Source: Methanocaldococcus villosus KIN24-T80
Lineage (GTDB): Archaea; AGJL01; Methanococci; Methanococcales; Methanocaldococcaceae
Direction of reading: 5' to 3'
DNA: 64,000 bases
Assembly (NCBI RefSeq): GCF_000371805.1
Contig: NZ_AQUK01000001.1
Location: 694,268-758,267, forward strand
Part shown: positions 19,646 through 27,492 of the stretch, piece after piece
Layout of the letters: every line of letters begins with the position of its first letter
Numbering within the stretch: the stretch's first letter is position 1
Program-made: the position numbers and the translations under genes
Notes under the pieces: generated by a model
Database searches by the model: none
Seen by the model: only the letters and a program-made list of their open reading frames with translations
Told to the model about the DNA's origin: nothing

Positions 19646-20963
19646 GGCATATGATATAAGAGGAATTTATGGAAAAGAAATTGATGAGAGATTTGCATAC
19701 TCCTTAGGAAAATGTCTTGGAGAAAAGTTTAAAGATAAGGATGTCCTTGTAGGAAATGATGTAAGATTTGGCTCAAAAAATTTATTACCCTATTTTATTT
19801 TAGGTTTATCAGAAAATGCTAATGTTCATTATGCTGGGCTAATATCTACTCCACTATTATACTTTGGAACTAAAGGAAAATATGATTTAGGGGTTATAAT
19901 TACAGCTTCCCATAACCCTCCAGAATATACAGGATTTAAAATGTGTGATAAAAAAGCTATTCCTCTTTCCCCAAAGGAGGAAATAAAACCAATATTTAAA
20001 TTTTATGATATAGATAGAAGTGTTAAAGAAGAGGCAGAAAAGTTAGATTTGGATAATTATAAAGTAGATGTTATTGAAGAATATAAAAAGTTCTTTATGA
20101 AAAAGTTTGATAAAGATTTTGATATTAAAATAGCTGTTGATTTTGCAAATGGGGCTACAACAGTAGCTGAAAAAGAGATTTTAAAGGAATTGTTTGATGA
20201 TATTGTTTTAATTAATGACTATCCTGATGGATCTTTTCCTGCTCATCTTCCAGATACTTTAAAAGAAGAATGTTTAAAAGATATTAAAAAAGCTGTTTTT
20301 GAGAATAAATGTGACCTTGGATTAATATTTGATGGTGATGGAGATAGGTTGGGAATGGTAGATGAGAGAGAAGAGACATTGAGAGGGGATATAATAACAG
20401 CAATTATAGCTAAGGAGATTTTAAAGGAAAATAAGGGTGTAAAGATTATTTATGACTTAAGATGCTCAAAAATAGTCCCTGAAATTATTGAAAAATTTGG
20501 GGGTGTTGCTATAAAGAGTAGGGTAGGGCATTATTTCATAAAGAAGTTAATGCATGAGATTGATGGTTATTTTGCTGGAGAGTTGAGTAATCATTTCTAT
20601 TTTAAAGAAATTGGATACTTTGAAAGCCCACTTTTAGCATTATATTATATCTTAAAAATTATGGATGAAGAGGATAAGAAGCTATCAGAGTTAAATAGAG
20701 AGTTTAACAAATATTATCACAGTGGGGAGATAAACTTTAAAGTTAGTGATCAGAAAAAAGTGTTAGAAAAAATAAAAGAGATATATAAAAATTGTAAAAT
20801 AGAGGAGTTAGATGGAGTTTCAGTTTATTGTAAAGATTTCTGGTTCAATTTAAGGCCATCAAATACAGAACCTTTAATAAGATTAAACTTAGAGGCTGAG
20901 AAAGAAGAGATTTTAAAAGAAAAAGTAGAAGAGATCAAGAGATTAATTGAATCTATGAAATAA
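19635..20963 (+). CDS. manB: Phosphomannomutase/phosphoglucomutase
   Basis: Interconverts hexose 1- and 6-phosphates for nucleotide-sugar synthesis. The 442 residues have the alpha-D-phosphohexomutase domains: [10 protein letters not shown] at the start, the phosphoserine loop ITASHNPPEYTGFK (about 91-104), the Mg loop IFDGDGDRLGM (about 229-239), the sugar loop GELSNHFYF and the phosphate loop RPSNTEPLIR near the end. It resembles MJ0399. It overlaps the upstream Dus-like gene by 11 bases. A 120-base A+T-rich gap follows in which I see only promoter-like sequence. Confidence 0.92.
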   Translation: MVFKAYDIRGIYGKEIDERFAYSLGKCLGEKFKDKDVLVGNDVRFGSKNLLPYFILGLSENANVHYAGLISTPLLYFGTKGKYDLGVIITASHNPPEYTGFKMCDKKAIPLSPKEEIKPIFKFYDIDRSVKEEAEKLDLDNYKVDVIEEYKKFFMKKFDKDFDIKIAVDFANGATTVAEKEILKELFDDIVLINDYPDGSFPAHLPDTLKEECLKDIKKAVFENKCDLGLIFDGDGDRLGMVDEREETLRGDIITAIIAKEILKENKGVKIIYDLRCSKIVPEIIEKFGGVAIKSRVGHYFIKKLMHEIDGYFAGELSNHFYFKEIGYFESPLLALYYILKIMDEEDKKLSELNREFNKYYHSGEINFKVSDQKKVLEKIKEIYKNCKIEELDGVSVYCKDFWFNLRPSNTEPLIRLNLEAEKEEILKEKVEEIKRLIESMK

Positions 20964-21086
20964 TTTTTTATTATTTTTTATTACTATTTTATTTTATTAT
21001 TCATATTTTTAGTGTTAAAATTTTAATAGTAATTTATTTATAATATTAAAAATATCCTATTTTTTATTATCAGTTAGGTGAAAATG

Positions 21087-22112
21087 ATGAAAGTTTATCC
21101 ATTTACAGCTATTGTTGGGCAAGAAAAAATGAAATTAGCCTTAATATTAAATGCTATTAATCCTAAAATTGGCGGAGTTTTAATAAGAGGGGAAAAAGGT
21201 ACTGCAAAATCAACAGCAGTTAGAGCACTAGCTGATCTCTTACCAGAGATAGAAGTTATTGAAGGATGTCCATTTAATTGTGATCCTAAAGAACCTTGTG
21301 ATCTCTGTAAGGAGAGAGATAATATTAGAGTAATTAAAAGAAAAATGAAGGTTGTAAATTTACCAATAGGGGCTACAGAAGATAGGGTTGTTGGAACATT
21401 GGATATAGAAAAAGCTATAAAAGAAGGAATAAAAGCTTTAGAGCCTGGAATATTGGCTGAAGCAAATAGAAATATTTTATATATTGATGAAGTTAATTTA
21501 TTAGATGACCACATCATTGATCTCTTATTAGATGCTGCTGCATCTGGTTGGAATATTATTGAAAGAGAAGGTATAAAAATAAAACATCCTTCAAGGTTTA
21601 TATTAGTTGGTACAATGAATCCAGAAGAGGGTGAGTTGAGACCACAGATATTGGATAGATTTGGTTTAATGGTTGAAGTTGAAGGATTGAAAGATCCAAA
21701 ACAAAGGGTTGAAGTTGTTAAGAGAGTTGAAGAATTTAGTAAAGACCCTGAAGGATTTTATAAAAAATTTGAGAAAGAACAAGAAAAGCTTAGAGAAAGA
21801 ATATTAAAAGCTAGAAAAATTTTAGATAAAGTAGAAATAGATGAAGATCTTTTAGAATTAATATCAAAAACTTGTGTAGAGTTAGGAATATTTACAAATA
21901 GAGCAGATATAACTGTTGTAAGAACTGCTAAAGCTATTGCAGCTTATGATAATAGGGAAAAAGTTAATCTAGAAGATGTTAAATTAGCTATGGAACTTGC
22001 ATTACCACATAGGATGAGAAGAAAACCTTTTGAACCACCAAGAATAGATAAGAATAGGCTTGAAGAAATTATTAATAAAAATTTAGATGGGCTAAAAAAA
22101 AACATAACTTAA
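21087..22112 (+). CDS. Chelatase AAA+ subunit ChlI-like (zero-frame product of a chlI/chlD gene)
   Basis: AAA+ ATPase of about 341 residues related to the small subunit of magnesium/cobalt chelatases. It shows [19 protein letters not shown] (Walker A), a Cys-rich insert ([15 protein letters not shown]), [14 protein letters not shown] (Walker B) and the sensor motif [18 protein letters not shown]. The start is ATG 21087 (or 21084), after AGGTGA. The zero frame ends at TAA 22110-22112 just after a nine-A run. The -1 frame continues open into the VWA part, so this is probably the short product of a frameshifted chlD-type gene. A partner CobN-like subunit is not in the window. The metal is unknown (Co, Ni or Mg). 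Confidence 0.85.
   Translation: MKVYPFTAIVGQEKMKLALILNAINPKIGGVLIRGEKGTAKSTAVRALADLLPEIEVIEGCPFNCDPKEPCDLCKERDNIRVIKRKMKVVNLPIGATEDRVVGTLDIEKAIKEGIKALEPGILAEANRNILYIDEVNLLDDHIIDLLLDAAASGWNIIEREGIKIKHPSRFILVGTMNPEEGELRPQILDRFGLMVEVEGLKDPKQRVEVVKRVEEFSKDPEGFYKKFEKEQEKLRERILKARKILDKVEIDEDLLELISKTCVELGIFTNRADITVVRTAKAIAAYDNREKVNLEDVKLAMELALPHRMRRKPFEPPRIDKNRLEEIINKNLDGLKKNIT
22097..22103 (+). other. Candidate -1 ribosomal frameshift site A AAA AAC
   Basis: The zero frame reads CTA AAA AAA AAC ATA ACT TAA. A AAA AAC at 22097-22103 is the classic tandem slippery heptamer, inside a run of nine A (22094-22102), with a zero-frame stop three codons later. The -1 frame (CAT AAC TTA AAA from 22103) is open without a stop to 23011. 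No strong downstream stem is visible. A purine-rich AAGGAGCAGGAGG at 22151-22163 is too far from the next in-frame start (GTG 22202) to be a normal binding site. Confidence 0.7.
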
Positions 22113-23011
22113 AAGAAAAATTAAAAGAAAAAGAAAGTAAAGAAAATAATAAGGAGCAGGAGGAAAATAATAGTAATGGAAGTTATGGAAATAGTGAGAA
22201 AGTGTTTGGTATTGATAAAAATATAACTGTTAATCCAAATATATTAAATTTAAAATGTAAAAGCTATATAAGTGAGAGCAGAGGAAAGCATATAAAAGCA
22301 ATGGCTAAAAGGGGAAGATATATTAAGTATAAACCTACTAGTGATTTTGAAGATCTTGCTTTAGATGCATCAATAAGAAGGGCTGCTATTTATCAAAAAG
22401 ATAGAAAAAAAAGATATAAAAAAGGTCTGGCTATATATTTAGAGAAAGAAGATCTTTTAAAAAAGGTAAGACAAAGAAAAATAAGATCATATGTATTATT
22501 TGTTGTGGATGCCAGTGGATCAATGGCTGCTAAAAAGAGGATGGAAGCTGCTAAAGGAGCTGTTTTATCTCTACTTTTAAATGCCTATCAAAAAAGAAAT
22601 AAAGTAGGAATGATTGTTTTTAGAAATGATAAAGCTGATCTTGTATTACCATTTACAAACTCTGTTGATTTAGCTGAAAAATTATTAAAAGATATCCCTA
22701 CAGGAGGAAAAACTCCACTGGGTAAGGCACTGGTTAAAGCCTATGAGACAATTATTAAAGAGATGAAAAAGCCAATAATTCCAATTATGGTCATCATTAG
22801 TGACTTTAAACCAACAGTTGGAGATATTAAGGAGATAGATAAAATATGTGAGATGATAGTTGAAAAGGGGATTAATGTTATATTAATAGATACTGAAACA
22901 TCATTTGTAAAAGTAGGAATTGGTGATAGATTAGCTAAAAAGTTTGGGTTTAAATATTATAATATAAAAGATATCACTAAAGAAAATATATTAGAGAAAG
23001 TGAAACTATGA
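22103..23011 (+). CDS. ChlD-like linker and von Willebrand A domain (-1 frame extension)
   Basis: The C-terminal part of a medium chelatase subunit. From 22103 the frame gives a charged, Lys/Glu/Asn-rich linker of about 35 residues, then a VWA domain with the metal-site motif FVVDASGSM (MIDAS) and downstream TGGKTPLG and IISDFKPT. Read alone it could start only at GTG 22202, which lacks a well-placed binding site. Joined to the upstream frame by a -1 slip it gives a protein of about 641 residues with the domain order AAA+, linker, VWA, exactly that of ChlD. The stop overlaps pyrB's ATG. Confidence 0.82.
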   Translation, partial: HNLKEKLKEKESKENNKEQEENNSNGSYGNSEKVFGIDKNITVNPNILNLKCKSYISESRGKHIKAMAKRGRYIKYKPTSDFEDLALDASIRRAAIYQKDRKKRYKKGLAIYLEKEDLLKKVRQRKIRSYVLFVVDASGSMAAKKRMEAAKGAVLSLLLNAYQKRNKVGMIVFRNDKADLVLPFTNSVDLAEKLLKDIPTGGKTPLGKALVKAYETIIKEMKKPIIPIMVIISDFKPTVGDIKEIDKICEMIVEKGINVILIDTETSFVKVGIGDRLAKKFGFKYYNIKDITKENILEKVKL

Positions 23012-23922
23012 AACATCTTATCTCAATGAGAGATATTGGGAAGGATGAGATTATCTCTATTTTAAAAGAATCTGAAAAAATGGAAAAGTTATTGAATAAG
23101 AAAAAGCCATTAAAAATTTTAGAAGGAAAAATTTTAGCAACTGTATTTTTTGAACCATCTACAAGAACAAGACTGAGTTTTGAGACAGCTATGAAGAGGT
23201 TAGGTGGAGATGTTATTACAATGACAGATGTTAAAACTGCATCAACAGCAAAAGGAGAAAGTTTAATTGATACAATTAGGGTTTTGAGTGGCTATTCTGA
23301 TATTATTGTTTTAAGACATCCTAATGAGGGTGCTGCAAGATTAGCATCAGAGTATTCTTCTGTACCTATAATAAATGCTGGAGATGGTAGTAACCAACAC
23401 CCTACACAAACACTTTTAGATCTTTACACAATAAATAGGGAGATTGGAAAAATTGATAATATAAAAATAGCTTTTGTAGGAGATTTAAAATACAGCAGGA
23501 CAGTTCATTCTCTTGTATATGCACTAACTCTTTTTGATGGAGTTAAGCTCTATTTTATTTCTCCAAAAGATTTAGAGATGCCAAAAGATATTACAGAAGA
23601 TCTAAAAGCTAAAGGTATTGAATTCTACAAAAGCAATTGTATTCAAGATTTAAAAAATCTAGATGTAAATGTTCTTTATGTGACAAGGATACAGAAGGAA
23701 AGATTTCCAGATCCAAATGAGTATGAAAGAGTTAAAGGTTCTTATAGGATAACTAAGGATCTCGTTGAAGATAAGAATTTTATAATCATGCATCCCTTAC
23801 CAAGAGTTGATGAAATTGATTACACTGTTGATATGTTAGAGCAAGCAAAATATTTTAAACAATCTTTTTATGGTATTCCTGTTAGGATGGCTATTTTAAA
23901 AAAACTTTTAGAGGAGGAATAA
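23008..23922 (+). CDS. pyrB: Aspartate carbamoyltransferase catalytic subunit
   Basis: Condenses carbamoyl phosphate with aspartate in pyrimidine synthesis. The 304 residues have the carbamoyl-phosphate site FFEPSTRTRLSFE (about 50-62), the HPNEGAAR loop, DGSNQHPTQTLLD and the C-terminal HPLPRVDEID. ATG 23008 overlaps the chelatase stop by four bases. The regulatory subunit PyrI is not in the window. It matches MJ1581. Confidence 0.95.
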   Translation: MKHLISMRDIGKDEIISILKESEKMEKLLNKKKPLKILEGKILATVFFEPSTRTRLSFETAMKRLGGDVITMTDVKTASTAKGESLIDTIRVLSGYSDIIVLRHPNEGAARLASEYSSVPIINAGDGSNQHPTQTLLDLYTINREIGKIDNIKIAFVGDLKYSRTVHSLVYALTLFDGVKLYFISPKDLEMPKDITEDLKAKGIEFYKSNCIQDLKNLDVNVLYVTRIQKERFPDPNEYERVKGSYRITKDLVEDKNFIIMHPLPRVDEIDYTVDMLEQAKYFKQSFYGIPVRMAILKKLLEEE

Positions 23923-24758
23923 TGAGAGAAATAATTGTTGATTTGTTTAGAGAGGCTGTAATTTATTTACCAGATGATGTTAAAAGAGCTTTAAAGGAGG
24001 CTTATGAAAGAGAGAGTAGTAAGTTAGCTAAAGATACATTAAAGGCTATTTTGGAAAATATTGAAATAGCTGAAAGAAAAAGAATCCCTCTTTGTCAAGA
24101 TACTGGAGTACCAATAGTTTATTTAAAAATTGGGAAAGGGATAGAAAGTGATAAAATATTTGATATTATTAAAGAGATAGAAAAAGGTGTTGAGATAGCT
24201 ACAAAACTTGTTCCATTAAGACCAAATGTTGTTAATCCTATAACAAGAAAAAACTTAGGAAACGTTGGTTTAGGTATGCCTATTATAGATGTAGAATTTG
24301 ATGATAATTTAAACAAAGAGATAGAGATAACAGTTTTTCCAAAAGGAGCTGGTAGCGAAAATATGAGTAAATTAAAAATGCTAAAACCTTCTGAAGGTTT
24401 AGAAGGGGTAAAAAGATTTATTTTAGAAAGTATAGCTGAAGCTTCTGGAAAACCTTGCCCTCCTATAATTGTTGGTGTTGGTATTGGAGGAACAGCAGAT
24501 TATGCTATGAAATTGGCTAAAAAAGCACTTTTAAGAGATATTGGAGAGAGAAATAAAGATGATATGATAGCAAATTTAGAGTTAGAGTTGTTAGAAAAGA
24601 TAAATAATTTAGGGATAGGAGCTATGGGATTAGGAGGAGATATTACAGCTTTAGATGTATTTATAGAAACAGCAGGGTGCCATACAGCTTCATTGCCTGT
24701 AGGGTTATGTATTCAATGTTGGGCTCATAGAAAAGCAAAGAGAAGGTTAAAATTATGA
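23922..24758 (+). CDS. fumA: Fumarate hydratase class I, alpha subunit
   Basis: The N-terminal half of the oxygen-sensitive [4Fe-4S] fumarase, which adds water to fumarate in the incomplete reductive citrate cycle of methanococci. The 278 residues include cluster cysteines in RIPLCQDTG (about 49-57), ETAGCHTASLP and VGLCIQCWAHRKAKRR near the end, plus KGAGSENMSKL. The beta subunit is encoded elsewhere, as in M. jannaschii (alpha MJ1294). ATG 23922 overlaps the pyrB stop by one base, with GGAGGA upstream. Tartrate dehydratase is a close relative, but fumarase is expected here. Confidence 0.88.
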   Translation: MREIIVDLFREAVIYLPDDVKRALKEAYERESSKLAKDTLKAILENIEIAERKRIPLCQDTGVPIVYLKIGKGIESDKIFDIIKEIEKGVEIATKLVPLRPNVVNPITRKNLGNVGLGMPIIDVEFDDNLNKEIEITVFPKGAGSENMSKLKMLKPSEGLEGVKRFILESIAEASGKPCPPIIVGVGIGGTADYAMKLAKKALLRDIGERNKDDMIANLELELLEKINNLGIGAMGLGGDITALDVFIETAGCHTASLPVGLCIQCWAHRKAKRRLKL

Positions 24759-25279
24759 GAGTAGGGATAACTAAGATGTATAAAGATATAGCTGATCTTA
24801 TTGGATTAGAAGAATATGAGATTGTAGATCCATATAATAAAAATGTGAATTGTGATTTTTTAATCATATCTAAAGGTTATAAAGAAAGAGTTAAGATGTT
24901 TAATAAAAATGCTTATATATTTGAAGTGAGATCAGCAACATTTAAAGATCTGATTGAGAGTTTAAATGAATTAAAAAAGTTAGGATTGGGAAAGAGAGAT
25001 AAGATAGATGAATCAATAGAGATGTTAAAAAAGAAGGAGAGAGATATAAAAAGTTTAATAAATTTTAAATTTAAAGTTAATCCTAAAACAGAATTTATTA
25101 AAAGGGTTGTTGAAGATTTGGGTTTGGAAATATCTGAAGATGGTGTAACAATAGCACCTGATTATGTTGGAGAGGCTGATATAATAATAGAAACACATAA
25201 AAATCTACCTTTAATTGAGAGAATAGAGGATAGGTATCTACAAATAATAAATAAAATTAAAAGACTATCCCACAATTAA
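24755..25279 (+). CDS. Uncharacterised protein, 174 aa
   Basis: ATG 24755 overlaps the fumA stop by four bases, so the two are coupled. The protein starts MRVGITKMYKDIADLIGLEEYEI, alternates short strands and helices in the first 70 residues (a small Rossmann-like half), then has a lysine-rich linker and a second alpha-beta part ending KIKRLSHN. No catalytic motif recognised. The 3' end converges with the minus-strand gene at 25265, overlapping by 15 bases. I do not recognise the family. Confidence 0.7.
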   Translation: MRVGITKMYKDIADLIGLEEYEIVDPYNKNVNCDFLIISKGYKERVKMFNKNAYIFEVRSATFKDLIESLNELKKLGLGKRDKIDESIEMLKKKERDIKSLINFKFKVNPKTEFIKRVVEDLGLEISEDGVTIAPDYVGEADIIIETHKNLPLIERIEDRYLQIINKIKRLSHN

Positions 25280-25645
25280 TTTTTTATCTAACACCTCTAT
25301 AACCTCACCCTCTATTTTTTCATCAACAACTTCTACAAACTCTCTATTAGCAATATCATTTTTTATAATCTTTAACAGTTCTCTTATATTCTCATCTTCA
25401 GCATACACCTTAGCTTTTATTTTATGTTTCCTAGCCAATCTTGCTATATCTCTTAAAGCTAATTTTAACTCTGTAATTAATTTTAAATATTCTTTAGCTT
25501 TTTCTAAGCTCTCTTCATCTCCTATTAACACAGGATATTTTACCCCTAAGGCTGGATCTTCTCTTATATCATAATTCACATTACAGAATTCAATAACTCT
25601 TGCTATTATTGATTGTGGTAAACCTGGAGGTAATTTAAGCTCCAT
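25265..25645 (-). CDS. Uncharacterised methanogen protein downstream of marker protein 7
   Basis: A 126-residue protein beginning MELKLPPGLPQSIIARVIEFC from ATG 25645, with GAGGG ahead; it overlaps the end of the marker-7 gene by 11 bases. It is alpha-beta with a helical, basic centre (RDIARLARKHKIKAKVYAEDEN). The coupling suggests it works with marker protein 7, possibly in methyl-CoM reductase activation, but I do not recognise the family and claim no function. Confidence 0.7.
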   Translation of the reverse strand: MELKLPPGLPQSIIARVIEFCNVNYDIREDPALGVKYPVLIGDEESLEKAKEYLKLITELKLALRDIARLARKHKIKAKVYAEDENIRELLKIIKNDIANREFVEVVDEKIEGEVIEVLDKKLIVG

Positions 25646-26555
25646 GCATTTCCCTCTCAAATTCTACTTCTGATTTAGGTTTTAATTTTATAAGTATATA
25701 ATTTTTCATAACACTTCTTTTTATATTTGCTATCTCATCTAACCTATACTCTCCAATTTTAACTTCTTTTATCTTATTTACATATTTATCATAATCTAAC
25801 TTTACTCTTAAACCATCTAACTGTGTAACTATTGGTAGTGGAGACAACACTCTTGCCACTTCATCTACTTGTTTCTCAATCTCATCTTTAACTACCACTG
25901 GAGGCACCACTGGAGGATCATAAGATAGCTCTTTTCTTCTGTTATTTATTAGCTCAGTAATAACTTCAACCATCTTTCTCAAAGCTCTGATTTCCTCTCC
26001 TCTTCTCAATCTATGGCTTCTTCTTCCAAGATTTCCTACATATGGGTATGGAATATCAATCTTCTCTGGCCCTCCTGTAACAACTACAGGAATCTCAACA
26101 TCAAAGAGATGAACTTTATCTTTAATACAAGCTTCAAAATTACCCATAACATAAACTGCTAAGTCATGCTCTTCTATTAAATCCTTCTCAATTTCTCTAA
26201 TTTGAGCAATATCTTTTCCTACACCTCTTGCTAACCCTATCATATTTGATTTTGCTCCAAATCTTCTTAAATATTCAGCTACATCACATGCAATGTGTGG
26301 TAGATGATGTCTTGATAAACTTGGAGCCACAACTGCAATCTCTGTTCCTGCTAATGGAGTTTCAATAATCTTACCCTTATATTTTTTAGCCTCTTCTTTT
26401 AATCTTTCAAGTTCATTGTAAGGGATGGCTAATGTCATATAAACATCTAATTGCATGACATGCTCTTGCAATATAAAACCACCAATATCTTCTATCCATT
26501 CTTTAAATACATTGTTTTTATAAACTCCTCCTTCATATCTTACAATCTCATACAT
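25635..26555 (-). CDS. mmp7: Methanogenesis marker protein 7
   Basis: A 306-residue protein restricted to methanogens, beginning MYEIVRYEGGVYKNNVFKEW with the conserved PLAGTEIAVVAPSLSRHHLPH. The family has been reported as part of the ATP-dependent complex that activates methyl-coenzyme M reductase together with McrC and other marker proteins (from memory). Cysteines at about 108 and 162 and several conserved histidines are present. ATG 26555 has GGTGAT. It leads a two-gene operon and is divergent from the phosphatase, with a 68-base gap containing both promoters. Confidence 0.85.
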   Translation of the reverse strand: MYEIVRYEGGVYKNNVFKEWIEDIGGFILQEHVMQLDVYMTLAIPYNELERLKEEAKKYKGKIIETPLAGTEIAVVAPSLSRHHLPHIACDVAEYLRRFGAKSNMIGLARGVGKDIAQIREIEKDLIEEHDLAVYVMGNFEACIKDKVHLFDVEIPVVVTGGPEKIDIPYPYVGNLGRRSHRLRRGEEIRALRKMVEVITELINNRRKELSYDPPVVPPVVVKDEIEKQVDEVARVLSPLPIVTQLDGLRVKLDYDKYVNKIKEVKIGEYRLDEIANIKRSVMKNYILIKLKPKSEVEFEREMHGA

Positions 26556-26623
26556 AATGTAATCACCAATATAATTTATAATTATAATAAAACCTATTTC
26601 CTTTATATCTTTTGGTGATTATT

Positions 26624-27070
26624 ATGGGCAAGTGTAGGCATAATGGAGAAGTTAGTATTTTTGGAGTAAGACCTGCAAGTTTTCCTTATTTTCCATTTCA
26701 TTTAAAAGATAAAATTGGAGGGTTTGTAATATTAGATGAGTTATGGTTGATAAGGTGGTGTGAAATTATAGAATATCCGATGAGAATTCCAACCTTATAT
26801 GTGCCAATTGAGGATTATAGCATTCCAACTGTTGAGGATATGGATTTGATTGTTGATTTTATAAAATATCATGTTTCTAGAGGTAAAGAAGTTGTTGTTT
26901 CTTGTATTGGTGGGCATGGAAGGACTGGAACTGTTTTAGCAATTTGGTGTGGATTAAATGGGGTTGAGAATCCAATAGAGTATGTTAGAGAGCGTTATTG
27001 TAAATGTGCTGTTGAAACAAAAGAACAAGAAGAGTTTGTAAAATATTATTTAAGTATAAGGATTGATTAA
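26624..27070 (+). CDS. Protein-tyrosine/dual-specificity phosphatase-like
   Basis: A 148-residue protein with the Cx5R phosphate loop in VVSCIGGHGRTGTVLA (about 87-102); serine replaces the usual histidine before the catalytic cysteine. A candidate general acid lies in PIEDYSIPT. Start ATG 26624 (MGKCRHNGE) has GGTGATT; the upstream in-frame TTG lacks a site. It is probably a small dual-specificity phosphatase acting on phosphoproteins or another phosphate monoester. It lies just outside the left repeat of the island. Confidence 0.82.
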   Translation: MGKCRHNGEVSIFGVRPASFPYFPFHLKDKIGGFVILDELWLIRWCEIIEYPMRIPTLYVPIEDYSIPTVEDMDLIVDFIKYHVSRGKEVVVSCIGGHGRTGTVLAIWCGLNGVENPIEYVRERYCKCAVETKEQEEFVKYYLSIRID

Positions 27071-27142
27071 TTTCTGTATAATTTTCTTAATTATATATTT
27101 TTAATTATTAGTTAGGTTATAGATGAGAAAACTTTAATAATA

Positions 27143-27234
27143 ATATAGATCGTATAAAAAAACTTGCAAAAAGAGAATCTGTTAAAAGTTTTAAGTAAAT
27201 TTAAGGAAAAAATTAAAGTAAATATTGATGATTT
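27143..27234 (+). repeat. Left copy of the direct repeat flanking the island
   Basis: 92 bases, matching 35046-35134 in the same orientation with a handful of substitutions and a net three-base length difference. It begins ATAGAT and ends GATGATTTTG in both copies. This copy continues as an open frame (archaeal ATPase remnant). Confidence 0.88.
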
Positions 27235-27394
27235 TGAAGATGAAATCTTTGAAGATGTTAAATTCCTAATAAAAAATGAGATTTTGTTTTATGATGTTGT
27301 TAATGGTGTAATAAAACCAACGTCAATAAAAAATGGTATGCTATTAAAGAGATTATTTAATTTACACCACCAACCTTTATGGTGGAGGTGTTAG
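27164..27394 (+). pseudogene. C-terminal remnant of an archaeal ATPase gene
   Basis: A 76-codon frame (TTG start, no binding site) whose product contains FLIKNEILFYDVVNGVIKP. It resembles the C-terminal winged segment of archaeal AAA ATPases such as the intact one at 43558, which ends [19 protein letters not shown]. The N-terminal ATPase part is missing, so I read it as a leftover 3' end. The right repeat copies its first part but has a stop and a two-base deletion. Confidence 0.7.
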
Positions 27395-27425
27395 TGGGTA
27401 TAGCAATAGGGCGAAGCCCTATGCT
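27363..27425 (+). ncRNA. GC-rich structured leader upstream of the DUF499 operon
   Basis: Two inverted repeats stand out in very A+T-rich surroundings. ATAGGGC (27406-27412) and GCCCTAT (27416-27422) form a perfect 7-base-pair stem with a GAA loop, extended by AGC/GCT across one bulged A. Just upstream CCACC (about 27367) can pair with GGTGG (about 27381). In hyperthermophiles such GC-rich islands often mark structured RNA. It lies 70 bases before the DUF499 start, so it could be a leader element, attenuator or guide-type RNA. Function unknown. Confidence 0.5.
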
Positions 27426-27492
27426 TATAAAATCAACATTCAATAAAGAAATGGTTTGTTATAAAAGAAGTCATCTAAAAAGAGGGGAGACC

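Larger units (their letters stand above)
27071..27492 (+). other. Left boundary and leader region of the island
   Basis: This stretch of about 420 bases lacks an intact conserved gene. It holds a TATA-like TTATATATTT at 27091-27100, the left direct repeat (27143-27234), the remnant of an archaeal ATPase 3' end (27164-27394), two GC-rich inverted repeats (27363-27425) and the ribosome binding site GAGGGGAG of the DUF499 gene. Confidence 0.7.

Noticed and set aside
20964-21083. A+T-rich gap between manB and the chelatase gene as a possible RNA gene or origin
   Set aside because: Only low-complexity A/T sequence with no GC patch, stem or repeated motif; taken as terminator and promoter.
22151-22163. 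AAGGAGCAGGAGG as ribosome binding site for a separate VWA gene
   Set aside because: Next in-frame start is GTG 22202, about 38 bases away; ATGs nearer by (22176, 22185) are in another frame that soon stops. It encodes the charged linker.
27379-27492. N-terminal extension of 38 residues on the DUF499 protein
   Set aside because: It starts at a non-ATG codon without a binding site and translates the GC-rich hairpin; ATG 27493 has GAGGGGAG and begins where the conserved family sequence begins.
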